Both the position numbers and the translations under genes were made by a program. Under the pieces are notes generated by a model. That model was not told where the DNA came from and searched no databases. It saw only the letters and a program-made list of their open reading frames with translations. Below are positions 33,201-46,006 of a DNA stretch of 64,000 bases, piece after piece (the first letter of the stretch is position 1; each line of letters opens with the position of its first letter). Source of the stretch: Gonapodya prolifera JEL478 (taxonomy: Eukaryota; Monoblepharomycota; Monoblepharidomycetes; Monoblepharidales; Gonapodyaceae); NCBI GenBank assembly GCA_001574975.1, contig KQ965866.1:33062-97061 (forward strand). Reading direction: 5' to 3'.

Positions 33201-35649
33201 CGTCCCTGAACCCCGGATCTACTTCCCCAGTCCCAAGCAATGCCTGGAGTGATGCAAGGGGGGCGTCCGTGACCAGTCTCAAAAACATCCTTGACACAAA
33301 GTCCGAGTCCGCCGGAGCACTGGGGGGACTTGCTCCGAGGGGCATTATCGCAGGTACCGTTGGGGTCCCAAAAGCCATGTCTACAGGTCGGGCTTGTCCG
33401 GGGACAGGCACAGGCAACGCTGCCCCACTCAGGTTCCATGTCGGGGTCCCACCAGTGTGCCCGGCAGCGCCCGGGATCAAAGAAGTCCTCCGCTCGGACA
33501 TGGCAGGACTCATTGGCGCACTTGCAGTGTCGCTGTGGACGCCCGAGAGCGACAGTCCTCCCGCCATTGCAACCGCCGCGGGGGGGAGGTTCAAGGCTGC
33601 AAATCCTCCCGTCGCGCCTCCCGCAGTACCCGCGTGAGTCCGGCGCTTCTCCAGCGCCGCGTGCAAATCCCCCAGTCTGCTTTCCTTTGCCGCCCTGCTG
33701 ATCTGCTGCTCCAAGTCAAGGTAGAAATCAGCATCTGCACCAGATCCCGACACCGCAAGGTTGCCAAACGACAAGGCTTGTTGTGAGAGGGCTCCCGATG
33801 GCGCGAGGTGGCTTGCCGCCTGGTGGATGGCGTGCACCGCGGCAGCGGTTAACGGTGATGTCCCCGTTGAGTGGAAGTGAGGGTCGTGCTTTCCAAAAAC
33901 ACTGTCCTCCATATCATCCCCCTCCCTCCCATCATCAGAGCCTCCTCCCACATGCCTCTCCTCCGCATCCGCCATCCCCGTTTCGTGTCCCGCCGGGCCT
34001 CCAATCTCCCCGACGCCCGCGGCCTCGAGAGTACCTTCAATCTCCTGGAGGTTGGATGAGCCGCGATCGGAGAGCTCGGCGAGCACGTCTCGGTGAGAAA
34101 ACACGGGCTGGATCTCGACCTGGCGGGCCAGGTAGAGGTCCTTGGTCGGCGCGCCGTGGGAGCGCTTGTCCCACTTTTTGAGGATCTTGCGGAAGCCGGT
34201 GGCGTTGATGTCGACAAATTTCTACGGGTGGAGACAAAGTCGGTGGGTCGACCAAGATGTGTGTATGGAGCCGATCCACCGAGGATTCGTCCCGCCACTA
34301 TGTGCGTCCGATATCCAAAGCTCTGCTCACAGGTTTCACGCCGCTGAACCTTCCCCAATACCATCCAACCACTCCAGCGTCCTGCTGCCCACGACCCTTT
34401 GCAACCACCTTCCTCCGCACAGACATCCCCACAACGACCAGCCTAACGCACCTGCACTTTCGTGAGCTCCGCCAAAAAGCTCAAGAATCCCTCCTTGAGG
34501 CCCTGCAGTGCCGCCACATCCACCCGAACTCCGTGCTGGTCACCGCTCCCTCCGACCAATGCTCCCATCCGGCGCTGTCTGACGGCGACAAGCCTCTTCT
34601 TGTCTTCAAGAGATCGCAGGCGCACTTTGAGCTCGGATTCTTTTTGGAGGTAGAAGTTGTTGACCTGGAGGGAACGGGCGAGTTATTGATTTGGAGAAAG
34701 GTGAGGTGCAAACGTCATTGCTGAGGTGGTGTGGTGAATTTGACTGAACTCTTCGCGCCGAGTCTCCTTTCCGAAGGCTTACGCGTGCCTTCTGCGTGCC
34801 CCGTTTGCTGGGCGCTGGATACATCCCGAGTGAACCGGAACCCGATGAGCTCACCTTCTCCAGCTCTCGCTCGAGCCTATAGAAGAACGCCGTTTTGAGC
34901 GCCCTCATCTCCCTTGTTTCAGTCCCTTGCAGAAACTTTGTAGTCGCTGATCCCACGGCTGTTCCAGTCTCCGTGTGCGCACCAACATGCGGTTGTGTTG
35001 GGTGTCCTCGCGAGTGGTGCGGATCAGAAGAGTCCAGTCCTCCGTCATCAAGACTGAGGTCCGGAGGAGCGGCAGCCACGACGGTGATGGAGTAGGAGTT
35101 AGCAGGGGCAGGGAGGGCCTCAAGAGAGTTGATGATTTTCTTCAACCCTGGTGAGCACCATCAGGGGGTTGTCCAATGATGAAGAGCAAAGAATAGCGTC
35201 AAACACTATCTCTGGGACGATAACGAGTGAACTGGCAACTCCGTTTCGTGACCCCGAGGTGTTATTCAAATGCTGAGATTCTCCGAAGAATTCCCCGCAC
35301 AATGCCACAATCCGCGGATCCTTGGCTGCTGTTTTGTGCGAATGAATGAAAACTCACCCTTGTAGGACATATAGTGACCCTGCCATTCCGACTGTTGCGT
35401 TTGGATGAACTTCCCAAACTGAGTCCCGGTGTTTCAAGGTCGCCATCGCGGCACGTGAGCGTCCAGGTCAGTATCCCCACGCGCCATCACCACGAGCGGT
35501 ATCGAGGGTGTTGGGGATTCGTGGATTCCAGGCGGATTTGTGGCAGTATGGTGCCGCGTACAAAGGTGCAAAGGTGAAGCGTCATGTGAACTTGACGATG
35601 CGGGGAATATCCTGGGATCCCAACTCCGAATCGACGCGCTCACCTTCAT
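30272..35649 (-). CDS. PHO81: PHO81-type phosphate-sensing protein (SPX, ankyrin, GDPD-like)
   Basis: Nine exons, complement(30272-30430, 30488-30943, 31006-31482, 31544-32048, 32114-34221, 34452-34664, 34855-35147, 35358-35418, 35644-35649), give 1,425 residues. The first coding exon is only ATG AAG. The SPX domain (about 1-245) starts MKFGKFIQTQQSEWQGHY and includes YKGLKKIINSLEAL and a KILKKWDKRSH segment. A low-complexity linker follows, then six or seven ankyrin repeats (about 535-790: DRTALHEIA, TPLHYVAMYGH, GWTPLVHAIVGGHTEVV), then GHNFLDRRMYVQMRLG. A C-terminal GDPD-like domain spans about 1075-1425. The GDPD catalytic HRG motif and the Glu/Asp pair are missing (AVQLTRDGVPVIF is kept), as expected for Pho81 rather than an active diesterase. 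In yeast Pho81 inhibits the Pho80-Pho85 kinase when phosphate is low; the same role is inferred here. Confidence 0.93.
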
Positions 35650-35816
35650 TGGCGATGCTACGCGTCCAAGAAAACAGAGACGGTGTTTGGGAAAATGTTT
35701 TGCCCTCCTGCGCACGTGCGCGGGTAGAGGGGCTTTGGCCGAGATGGCGAGACCTTCACCTTCACCTGACACCCACATTGAGGACACACCTCGACAAAAA
35801 AAACAACAACTCAACG
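35650..35816. promoter_or_regulatory. Divergent promoter region of PHO81 and aspartate aminotransferase
   Basis: Only 167 bases separate the two ATG codons, which point away from each other, so both genes must share this region for initiation or use transcribed leaders. A CACGTGCG (E-box core) sits at about 35713. Pho4-type factors bind CACGTG in yeast, so it is a candidate phosphate-response site, but the link is speculative. Confidence 0.4.
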
Positions 35817-37734
<1,918 letters not shown>

Positions 37735-37829
37735 GCGCACAAGCTGAACGGGCAGAAAGACCTGACTGTATTTTCAAAACTCGTACACGAGCGAAAAATG
37801 TCATTATAGAAAGTGCACTCTCTTTTGTT

Positions 37830-38960
37830 GCCCAAACATCACAAGCCGTGGTGACGACAATGCTCAAGATGCCTTCCTCTGGGTCCTCGACGACGACGTC
37901 ATCGCCGCCGTTCGCCTCCGTCGCGAACTGCTTCGCCTTTTGCGCCAACCACGCGTAGTCGGTGTCCGCGGGTTCCAGCCTGTTCACTTGCATGTGTCGG
38001 ATCCTCGTCGGAACCATATCCAGACAGTAAATTAATGTTGTGTACCCATCTCCGCCACGATTCTCGTCAATGCGCACCCGGAGCAAGTACAAGAATCCCA
38101 AATCGTTCCTGAAATCCGTGTCCACCACGTCGTCATCCACAAAATCGCCGCACGCGTAAATGATCAGCTTCACCCGCCGCACCTCAACTCCCTGAACGTG
38201 GTGAGAGCTATGCCCGTGCGCGGGATCCACTCCAGCCTCGTCAATGAGCCACCGCGCCAAACTCCTCACTTTGTCGCTCGGCTCCCAGGCGTAGTTGGGG
38301 CCCCAGTGGATGCTAAAGACGACCAGGTCGGCGTGGCGGCGGGCGGTGGAGACCAGCGGGGAGAGCAGTGCGAAGTTGGGTGAGGGTGTGGAGATGTGGT
38401 GGAACGTGGGAACGTCGGACCAGGAGGAGGGGTGATCTGAGGCGGAGAGGAAGGCGATGCGGGTTGGACGTACTGTGATAGCTTCAACTCACCCCAAAAA
38501 CCAGTGTGTGGTTGTTTCCCAGTGACGCATACCTCACATTTGCTCGGTGAGCGCTTTGAAGTTATTTGGGTGCATCCTGTAATTGAACGTCTTTTGAGGC
38601 CATTTCGTAGGGTGGGTCGTCACAGCAGTCTCGAGGTTAATCAAGTTGCCGCCTGTGGATTGAAGAAGGGACAGAAGGTTGCCGAACGGGGATGCGTACG
38701 AATATCGGTCGGTTTGGAGGTAAGCGTATCGTGCCCTGAGAGAGTCAGTGTGGGATTTCGATTCAGGGTCGTCGACGTGGTGAGGGAGCAGCTAAAAGGC
38801 CGCGCTTATAGAGAGGGAAGATGAAGAAGAAGACAAAGTGATCTTCTTACTTGATCGATCAATCTGCCGAGCATGACGTCGCCCGTGACACCGAGCGTGA
38901 TCCGTTCGGAGCTTGTCGATCCCTTTCCTCTCGGGAAAGAGCGATGGGAAAAAGCTTGGG
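37830..38960 (-). pseudogene. CapA/PgsA-like metallophosphatase-fold gene, broken
   Basis: The family is recognised on the minus strand from RITLGVTGDVMLGRLIDQ (near 38900), LLPHHVDDPESKSHTDSLR, NLINLETAVTTHPTKWPQKT and NYRMHPNNFKALTEQ (38545-38790), ASLGNNHTLVFG, and then SASDHPSSW, VVFSIHWGPNYAWEPSDKVR, GHSSHHVQGVE and DFRNDLGFLY (37990-38480). CapA-family proteins have a calcineurin-like fold and in bacteria act in polyglutamate capsule synthesis; fungal members are of unknown role. Problems: the frame shifts just before ASLGNNH (CAA ATG TGA); the 45-60 residues that normally follow LDFG are missing; no ATG leads the first exon; and the frame runs on past the expected end into the aminotransferase gene. 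It is probably a decayed gene, though an unusual splice pattern is possible. Confidence 0.65.
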
Positions 38961-39574
38961 AACCTTAGCACTTGATTGTCCAAGCATCTGCGGGAAAAGG
39001 ACGTTTCCAGTGAGGAGGTGCAAATTATGGGAACGTCAGGTCACATGTGGACCTCGAACTAAGACTCCAAAGCAGCTGAAATAACCATCGGCAGACTCCT
39101 AAGATGGGTTTAGTCTCCGTCCGGTCATATGTGGTGTGTGGTTCGCGTTAGGCTTATGGGAGAGATCGGTGCGAGACATGAGCAGCGAAACTTACAATGA
39201 CTGTAATGATTGAAATTCCTTATTAGGGACCTCGCGCAGAATTTCCTTCAGCAATTTTCACTCATGTAAAAAATTGTTATTCTCCTCCATTAAAGCAGCA
39301 GCTTCATCAAGTTTACTCTAAACAATTAATTAAAACATTCGAATTTATCCTCATACCCAAATTTCTCACCCTGTGTCTTGGCAAATTGTTTGACTTCAGA
39401 GAATAGTGCCGAATGATATTTTGCGCAAGGTCCCTATTATGTACATTTGAGTGTTACCTTTCGATGTCAGTCCATCTCTGACCGGTGTCGACCACGGCAG
39501 CACACAGGCGAAGCTCATCGTGGCTTTTAGTGTCGACGTCTATACGAACGTGACGATTGAACACTATCGCACGA
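38961..39574. other. AT-rich intergenic region holding a MITE-like element
   Basis: No genes. It contains the 213-base inverted-repeat element at 39224-39436 and the promoter of the GRASP gene. Base composition is clearly more AT-rich than in neighbours. Confidence 0.6.
39224..39436. mobile_element. MITE-like element with TIRs and TTAT target duplication
   Basis: The element starts TAGGGACC and ends GGTCCCTA, with the inverted similarity extending about 35 bases inward at roughly three in four positions (GGGACCT(C/T)GCGCA). It is flanked on both sides by TTAT (39220-39223 and 39437-39440), as expected for a target-site duplication. It is 213 bases long, AT-rich and non-coding. These are the marks of a miniature inverted-repeat transposable element. 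The superfamily is not assigned. Confidence 0.75.
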
Positions 39575-41485
39575 ATGGGAAACGCCCCCTCCAACCCATC
39601 GGAGCCCACGGACGGGTATCATGTGCTCTCTGTCCTTCCTGGCTCGCCTGCAGACATCGCCGGCTTGGAACCTCACTTTGACTATATTATCGCCTGCGAG
39701 GGCGTGGAACTGGTGTGTAATGTGCATTAATTACCGGTGTGAGCTTAAAATGAGTTGGAACGGACGAGGGATGGTGACCGTGCTGCATCTTCACCTCTGG
39801 CATTTAGGATCCAGAAGCGAACTCTCTGCCCGCGGTTCTGCGGCGGTCCATCGACAACCCAACGGTTTTGCACGTCTATTCCAGCAAGAGGCGGGATATT
39901 CGGGGTGCGTGGTTACCATGTTTGACAGCGCTTGTCGCGCTCACCATCGATTTCGGAACCCTTTCTCGAATGAATTATCCACAAAAGATGTATCCATCAT
40001 ACCTTCGAACATTTGGTGGAGTGCTGGCCCCGAAAATGGGCTTATAGGTGGGTTACGGTTACTTCGAGGTACTGACTGTACAATCGGTGAAAACCACACC
40101 CCTTCCCTTTTATGGCGACACTATCCTACCTCCATCAACGCCGACGCAGGCTGCTCCGTCCGGTGGTGCTCCTACGACGGTGCGGAGGAGCACATATGGC
40201 ATGTCCTTGAAATGTAAGTCTCGCAGGGTAAGATGGTCGACTCACACACATGAGAGAGGGGCAAGGAGAGGGGGATCGGCGATGGTCAACTCACACTTGG
40301 GACGAGGGGAGGGAGGCTCGGTTATGGTCAGCTCACTCACAGGGAGGGTGGTGGAAGGACCGCTAAGAAGGTGGTCTCATGTTCCTGTGTACCGCCACTC
40401 CGCAGCCAACCCAATTCCCCCGCCGAAGTCGCCGGACTCTACCCCAATACGGATTACATTATTGGTACGTACCTCACCCAACCGTAACCCTTCCTCTCCT
40501 TTACACCCTCCAATCTCATTAACCGATTCTACCGCACCAAAGGCTCACCCGAAAACCCCCTCCTACAACGGGACGACTTGTTTCATGTCGTGGAGGCTCA
40601 CGTCGGCCAGCCGCTGCGCCTCTTCGTGTACAACTCCGCCGCGGAGAAGATGCGTGAGGTGATGATCGTGCCCAACAGAGAGTGGGGCGGGGAGGGGTCG
40701 TTGGGTGCTGTGAGTTGTCCGAACCACCTTTCGTCGTCGACGCTCTCGGCCTGATTGCTACAATGTCTGCCACGTGCTGCGACTCTCCCTCCACTCATTC
40801 CAAGGCCGTCGGATACGGCTACCTCCACAAAATCCCTCTTCCCAAAGGCTACGTCGGCGGAGTACCCAAATCTGCACGGGAACTTGTCGCCGTAGGCCCT
40901 GCTCGAAGTCGTGATCACGCGCACGAGGACGATGAAGGCGACGACCACGACCACGCTCATGGGGTTGGACACGATCACTCGCATGGGGGACATGACGATC
41001 ACGCCCACGGGGATGGACACGATTCTCGGAATGGGGGACACGACGATCACGCCCACGGGGGGCATAACAATCATGCTCCTAGGGATGGACACGACCACTC
41101 ACACGGGGGATTTGACAATCACGCTCATGGGGACGGACACGACCACACATCTCTCGTGTCACCTTCGTACACTCACGAGCACGGGGATGCACACAGCCCC
41201 AGCAAGCACGATCATTCCCACCAACACAACGCCTCTCCTTCCTCGCCGCGCGACCACGCCCACACATCTCCCACCTCGCCTTCGCACAACAACGACCATT
41301 CGCATCAGCACGCCACGTCCCCCGCTCACGAGCATGATCATTCCCACGACACTGCAGGGGCACACGCCCACCACACGTCGACGACGCCGTCTAACGCTAC
41401 TGCAAAGGAGGTGAGAACGGACGGCATGCTGGCGGGCGTGTTGGCGGCGACGTCGCCTGTGTCTGAGAGGGATGATATCCTGTGA
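39575..41485 (+). CDS. GRASP-type Golgi stacking protein with histidine-rich tail
   Basis: Seven exons (39575-39712, 39808-39904, 39988-40068, 40150-40213, 40406-40464, 40543-40709, 40805-41485) give 428 residues. MGNAPSNPSE has a Gly2 for N-myristoylation. There are two PDZ-like GRASP domains: DGYHVLSVLPGSPADIAGLE with VLHVYSSKRRDIR, then EEHIWHVLEI, NSPAEVAGLYPNTDYIIG, LRLFVYNSAAEKMREV, PNREWGGEGSLGA and VGYGYLHKIP. GRASP proteins tether Golgi membranes and, in fungi, support unconventional secretion. The unusual part is residues ~240-395, with about 44 histidines in HDHAHG/HDHSHG-type repeats, resembling tails of zinc transporters and metallochaperones. Metal binding is plausible but inferred. 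The exon 3/exon 4 junction (GLRLLRGCS) is the least certain splice. COG6, another Golgi gene, follows on the same strand. Confidence 0.9.
40230..40375. repeat. Short tandem repeat in a GRASP intron
   Basis: Within the 192-base intron 4 (40214-40405) an imperfect unit of roughly 45-50 bases containing GATGGTCAACTCACAC or close variants and a GAGAGGGG run is repeated about three times. Confidence 0.5.
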
Positions 41486-41711
41486 ACGGCGAGCATGGAG
41501 AGGGAGGGGTTGGGGTTGTTGCATTTATATTTTATTATGCATGTTGGTCGGCGGAACTTTGAAGAAGGTAAAAAAGTCATCTCGCGAGCCCACATTCTTA
41601 GTATGCTACGAACGAAATGAAGAAAATGCGGCTGGGCAGACTCTGCCTTGGGACGCCACTCATGATGGGGCTTGGATGAGACTTCAACCAATTCACAAAC
41701 CCATTGTTTCG

Positions 41712-44700
41712 ATGGCGGCGACCGCCGATTCGACACTATCGCCGACATCGCCGACCACGACCTCGTTTTCCACACGAGCATTCAAGTCTGGCGCTGCCCC
41801 GTTGTCTCGGAGACTCGCTACACTGGTTGCTTCGAGTGGATCCCTGGACTCCAACCCCGACACCCTCAAAGCACTTGGAGCGCTCGCCGAAGTCTGTGAC
41901 ATCGATGGCGGATCCACCAAAGGAGTGGGCGGGGCGGGGCGGGCGCTGGGCGTTGAGGCCGAAAAGGCAGCCTTGGAGTCTCTAATTGCATTTTTGGACG
42001 CGTTCAAGAAAGTCGTACAAGTGAGTGACTGTAAATTGCATTACAGTGTCCAAATTTTTCTATTGAGGACCCCAATTGCGGTGTGTGTGGCTCCACCTCA
42101 TTGCATTCGAATGAAATACCAAGGACGTAGAGCGTCTGGATTCCTTTGTCGAGACAATGCGCGATGACTGCTCTCGAATGGAATCGGATGTCGAAGTCGC
42201 GCAACGGAAGACGAGCCACCTCGTAAAACTGTCGTCGAGTCTGAAACAGCAAGTGTGGGTTTTGCATGGGGTCTTGGAAACGAACTTGAACCCAAAGCAT
42301 TATCACGGCGTGGGAACATTCAATGCAAGGGTCCATGATTTGAGATACCCATTGCCACTATTACAACATCAAAATTTGAAACCGGAGGAAGTGCCAGAAT
42401 GAAACTGAACCACCACTCCTTCAAACAGCACATCCACAACACTTCGCCGCGAGCTCTCCGAACGCTTTATATCCCGGTTTACACTCTCTGACGCCGAAGT
42501 TGCCCTCCTCACGTCCCCCTTGACCTCCTCCTCACCAGTCTCGTCACCGATGTCTCTCATTCCACCCTCCCATACATCACCGACCTCCGCCATCTCGCCG
42601 GGAATCCAACATGACTCCAAGGCGACAGGGATAGGACCGGCTTTCTTCGCGGCTCTCGAGAGGGTGGAAGTCATTGGGCGTGAATGCGAAGTGCTGCTCG
42701 CTGGGGAGAGCCAAGTCGCTGGGTTAGTTGGGGACACATCCATCTTGATTGCGAAGACATAAGACGCTCATTCTGTGGCATAATCGGATTACACTCTCTC
42801 AAATGTGCCGTTCTTCGCTCAACCTATCAGGACCGACCTCCTTAACAACTCGGCCCAACTCGTGCGCTCGGGTCTCACCAAACTTCAGCGATGGGCGTGT
42901 GATCGCACCCGTCTTTTGGTCGACGAAGAGCCCGACGTGCCGCAAGGACTTCAGGTTGCCGCGAAGTGGCTTCGGAAGGAGCAGGGTGGCTTAGAGTGAG
43001 TCACTTACCAAAGTGCAGGGCATTTCGCGATTTGAATAACTCACTGGTTCGCATTTTCCTGAACCGCTAGAGCCATTCTAACATCACTCTCTTCCACCCG
43101 CCGTCCTCTCGTCGTGCAGGCCTTCCTCCACCGCCTCACTCTCGCACCCCGCCCTTTGGAGCTCCATGCACCTGACCCACCAACGTACGCTGCTGCAATG
43201 CTGGCATGGGTTCATCAGCGGGCGGCCGGAGAGAGGGAGGTGGTTGAAGCGGTGGTGGAGGAGGCCAGGAGCGATTCGCGGAAGGAGGGACTCGAACAGG
43301 TTGTTGATAAAGCGGTGGAGAGGGCGGTGGGGGAATGCATGGAAGGGTGTGTTGGAGCCATAAAAGTAAGTTGGTCTCCACCAGCGACTCTGTGTCGTGT
43401 GCCTGTCACTAATGCCCTGACAGCCACGCATAGAACACATCCTCTCCTCCACGCCACATGCCCTTACGATTTACAAGATCGCCAACGTCCTTCAGTTTTA
43501 TGGCGCGACAATTGAAAAGGTACTCGGTCGTACTGGGAAAATGTACGCTGCGATAGATGAGTGAGTGACGAAAGCCGCAACGGCGAGACCGTGGAGCTGT
43601 GATAATCGGTGTGCCTCTGATCTCGATTTGACCTGTACGCTATTTTCTATTCAGATTGCGTGAGACCGCATATCGAGTTTTCTTCCAGGCAATGGAACAT
43701 TACACCGACCGCGTTGTTCGATCGATTCAGGTGGACCAAACAAATTGCCGAACATTAATGTTCGCGTAATAACATCCTTTTTCGACATTGCAGCCTCCGG
43801 ACAGGTCTCTTCAACCTCAATCAGTGCTTCTGTCGCTCCTCTCCGATCTCCGCGCTCTTCTCGCCACGTACGATGCGTCCCTTGTATCACTTCCCGGTGG
43901 TCGCTCGAGGGAGGACGACTTTGCTCCGGCGTTGGGGGCAGCTCTCGACCCGGTTTTGGAAGGAATTGAGCGGAGTGGAGCGGGATTGGGAGTGTGGGAG
44001 AGAGGGGTGTACGGCATCAATTGTTTGGGTGAAGTACAGGTGAGAACACACGCATCTCAAGTCACGGTGTCGGCGATTTGAAGCTTTGTGGTGCTGGCCA
44101 CAGTCGGTTCTGCTCCAGTACCCTTTCACGGCGGGGCGAGCTGAAGCTGTTGAGAGCATGATTGAAGGGACCATCGACGTCATGTCGCAAGAGGAGGTAA
44201 GTTGTTATCATCGTCCCCTTTGGAGTTGGACGTTGCTCAACAAATCTGTTTTGTCCGACTCTGTAAATCTTGCGCCCAAACGTGGTGCCCAACATACGCA
44301 CATTTGCGCTTAAGTACATGACGATGCTGAGAGACTCGAAATTGCATTCAATTGTGGAGACAGTTGATGGAAATAATGGCAGTGTGAGTGTTGCGGGGCG
44401 GGGTTTAAAGGATACATCATGAATTATTTAAGGCAAGGATGATTCTTAATGGACTGACTTCCACGAGCCAGAAAGCTCTTGGCGTTAGCTCACTTTGGCA
44501 CATGTTTATAATCTCGGTCTCCCACATTTTGGAATAGGCGCCCCTTTCATCTTTGTCTACCACAACCCCGTCAACGCTTGCCTCAATCATGCTCCATCTC
44601 GATTCCTACCTCGCATCCCACGATCCGTCAGCACGGCTCGCAAGGATTTCATCTTCGCGGGCTGCGCGATCTGTTGAGCGGCGAGCGTGCGAGCTGTTCG

Positions 44701-44822
44701 TCTTGGCGTACGGAAGAGTTTACGATGCAGTACGTAAACCGGAGAATGGTTACGAATGGCCTGAGACCGTTGTTGGCAGGAAGGTTGGCGAGGTGGAAAC
44801 TCTGCTTGGAGTGGATGATTGA
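41712..44822 (+). CDS. COG6: Conserved oligomeric Golgi complex subunit 6
   Basis: Eleven exons (41712-42020, 42124-42254, 42429-42722, 42831-42995, 43071-43365, 43424-43560, 43655-43730, 43794-44039, 44104-44196, 44315-44383, 44538-44822) give 699 residues in one frame. COG6 landmarks are a coiled-coil region with VERLDSFVETMRDDC and TSHLVKLSSSLKQQ, then ERFISRFTLSDAEVALL, FFAALERVEVIGRECEVLL, LTKLQRWACDRTR, RRPLVVQAFLHRLT, a PRIEHILSS segment, YRVFFQAMEHYTDRVVRSI and a helical C-terminus GYEWPETVVGRKVGEVETLL. COG6 is part of lobe B of the COG tether, which captures vesicles in retrograde traffic within the Golgi. Its length is typical for fungi. It lies 226 bases after the GRASP gene on the same strand; co-regulation is possible but not shown. 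Confidence 0.92.
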
Positions 44823-44831
44823 TGTAGACTG

Positions 44832-45413
44832 TCATATACGTAATATGCATTTCATTGGAATTTTCGCTCCACCAGGACGATAGCTACAGCGGGATTCCGT
44901 CGACGAGGAAGATGGTTCATCAAGAGCGTCACGTAACGATAGAGTCAACGATTTCGGTTGTTCGATCGCGGACTCACCTGTAATATGCAATATCTTCCCG
45001 GAGAAGGGCGCCGCTTCTTTGTTGTGCAACATCACGGACCACCTCCACAGCTCCAGACCAGCACGAAACCCATCAACATCGCTGCCATCGAGAACATATG
45101 CGATTTTGTGGTCCTTTTGCGTTGGAACTGCTCGGGCGCTGTTTATTTGTTGAACTGCGGTGATGAAAGCCTGAAGCCGGGCATCCAGGAACGTCTGCAA
45201 GTAGGTTTTCCCCCATCCTTCCTGTCGGATGTCGGTGGCGCCAATCAGCAACGCCTTCTCAGAGCAGCATTTCACTTCGATGATCTTCGACCGCCTGAAG
45301 TTAATGCGTCGAGTCGGTGCTGTGCTTGTCCACCCCGCAAACCGGGATCCACAGAGATCCACAGTCTCTCGCAGACCGGCTGAATACTCGGGCCAGGGGA
45401 CATGGGCGCGCAC
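44832..45413 (-). CDS. Uncharacterised reading frame
   Basis: A 193-codon minus-strand frame with no ATG at its 5' end. It reads like real protein in the middle (KIIEVKCCSEKALLIGATD, then QAFITAVQQIN), and the N-terminal context could be an exon of a larger gene. The IIEVK segment faintly recalls the nuclease-like tail found after some non-LTR reverse transcriptases, but the match is too weak to name. A GTGAGT near 44980 could be a donor, giving a shorter last exon. It is convergent with COG6, nearly touching it. It may be a relic; I do not assign a function. Confidence 0.3.
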   Translation of the reverse strand: MRAHVPWPEYSAGLRETVDLCGSRFAGWTSTAPTRRINFRRSKIIEVKCCSEKALLIGATDIRQEGWGKTYLQTFLDARLQAFITAVQQINSARAVPTQKDHKIAYVLDGSDVDGFRAGLELWRWSVMLHNKEAAPFSGKILHITGESAIEQPKSLTLSLRDALDEPSSSSTESRCSYRPGGAKIPMKCILRI

Positions 45414-46006
45414 TCCGCCAGGAGATCAGCACAGGAAGTGCGCTTTCTATATTTAGGGGACACGAGCGACAACCTCCCCGTTGGTGTGTCCTGGGCAACA
45501 TCCCCAAGAATGAATTATCATCTCGGGGATGGCGAAGTCGCTGTACTTTGTGCCATCAAATGAAACCAACATTACGAGGTACCATCATAGTATCAGAGTA
45601 CATTGTTGTGTTGTTATGAATTGAGTCTCGGAAGTGATCCCGACTACTTCTCGTTCCATTTGCACGTTCAACCTATCCATCAGCTTCCCATTACTCCATT
45701 CCATTGCCTCCGCATTTTCCGATTACCTCCAGAAAAAAGGTATTGCGAAATGCCGCGGTGCTATGCAATTTGGGCAATTATACGAGGCTGAATTGTGTTG
45801 TGTTGCACGAAAGGGTTGCCCCGCCCGGTACGGCCCGCAGCGCTTCTCCTTTGGCGTTCTGCACTTGCATCCTCCCATTCACTTTCCTGTGTCACATCGA
45901 ATCGACGCAATCGTCCCGCGACGGAGATTCTCTGATCCGAAATTCTAGTTTCACGAAACCGTTTTCCAAAGTTCGCCGTTCCTGCACCGACACCGACACC
46001 TGAACC
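45414..46006. other. Intergenic region upstream of the sterol desaturase-like gene
   Basis: About 590 bases. Open frames are short and overlapping. The right part, rich in pyrimidines, is likely promoter and leader of the plus-strand gene starting at 46007. Confidence 0.5.

Noticed and set aside
41159-41524. Minus-strand Val/Arg/Gly-rich frame resembling low-complexity protein
   Set aside because: It is the complement of the His-rich GRASP tail; the GTG/GCG repeats arise from CAC/CGC codons on the coding strand.
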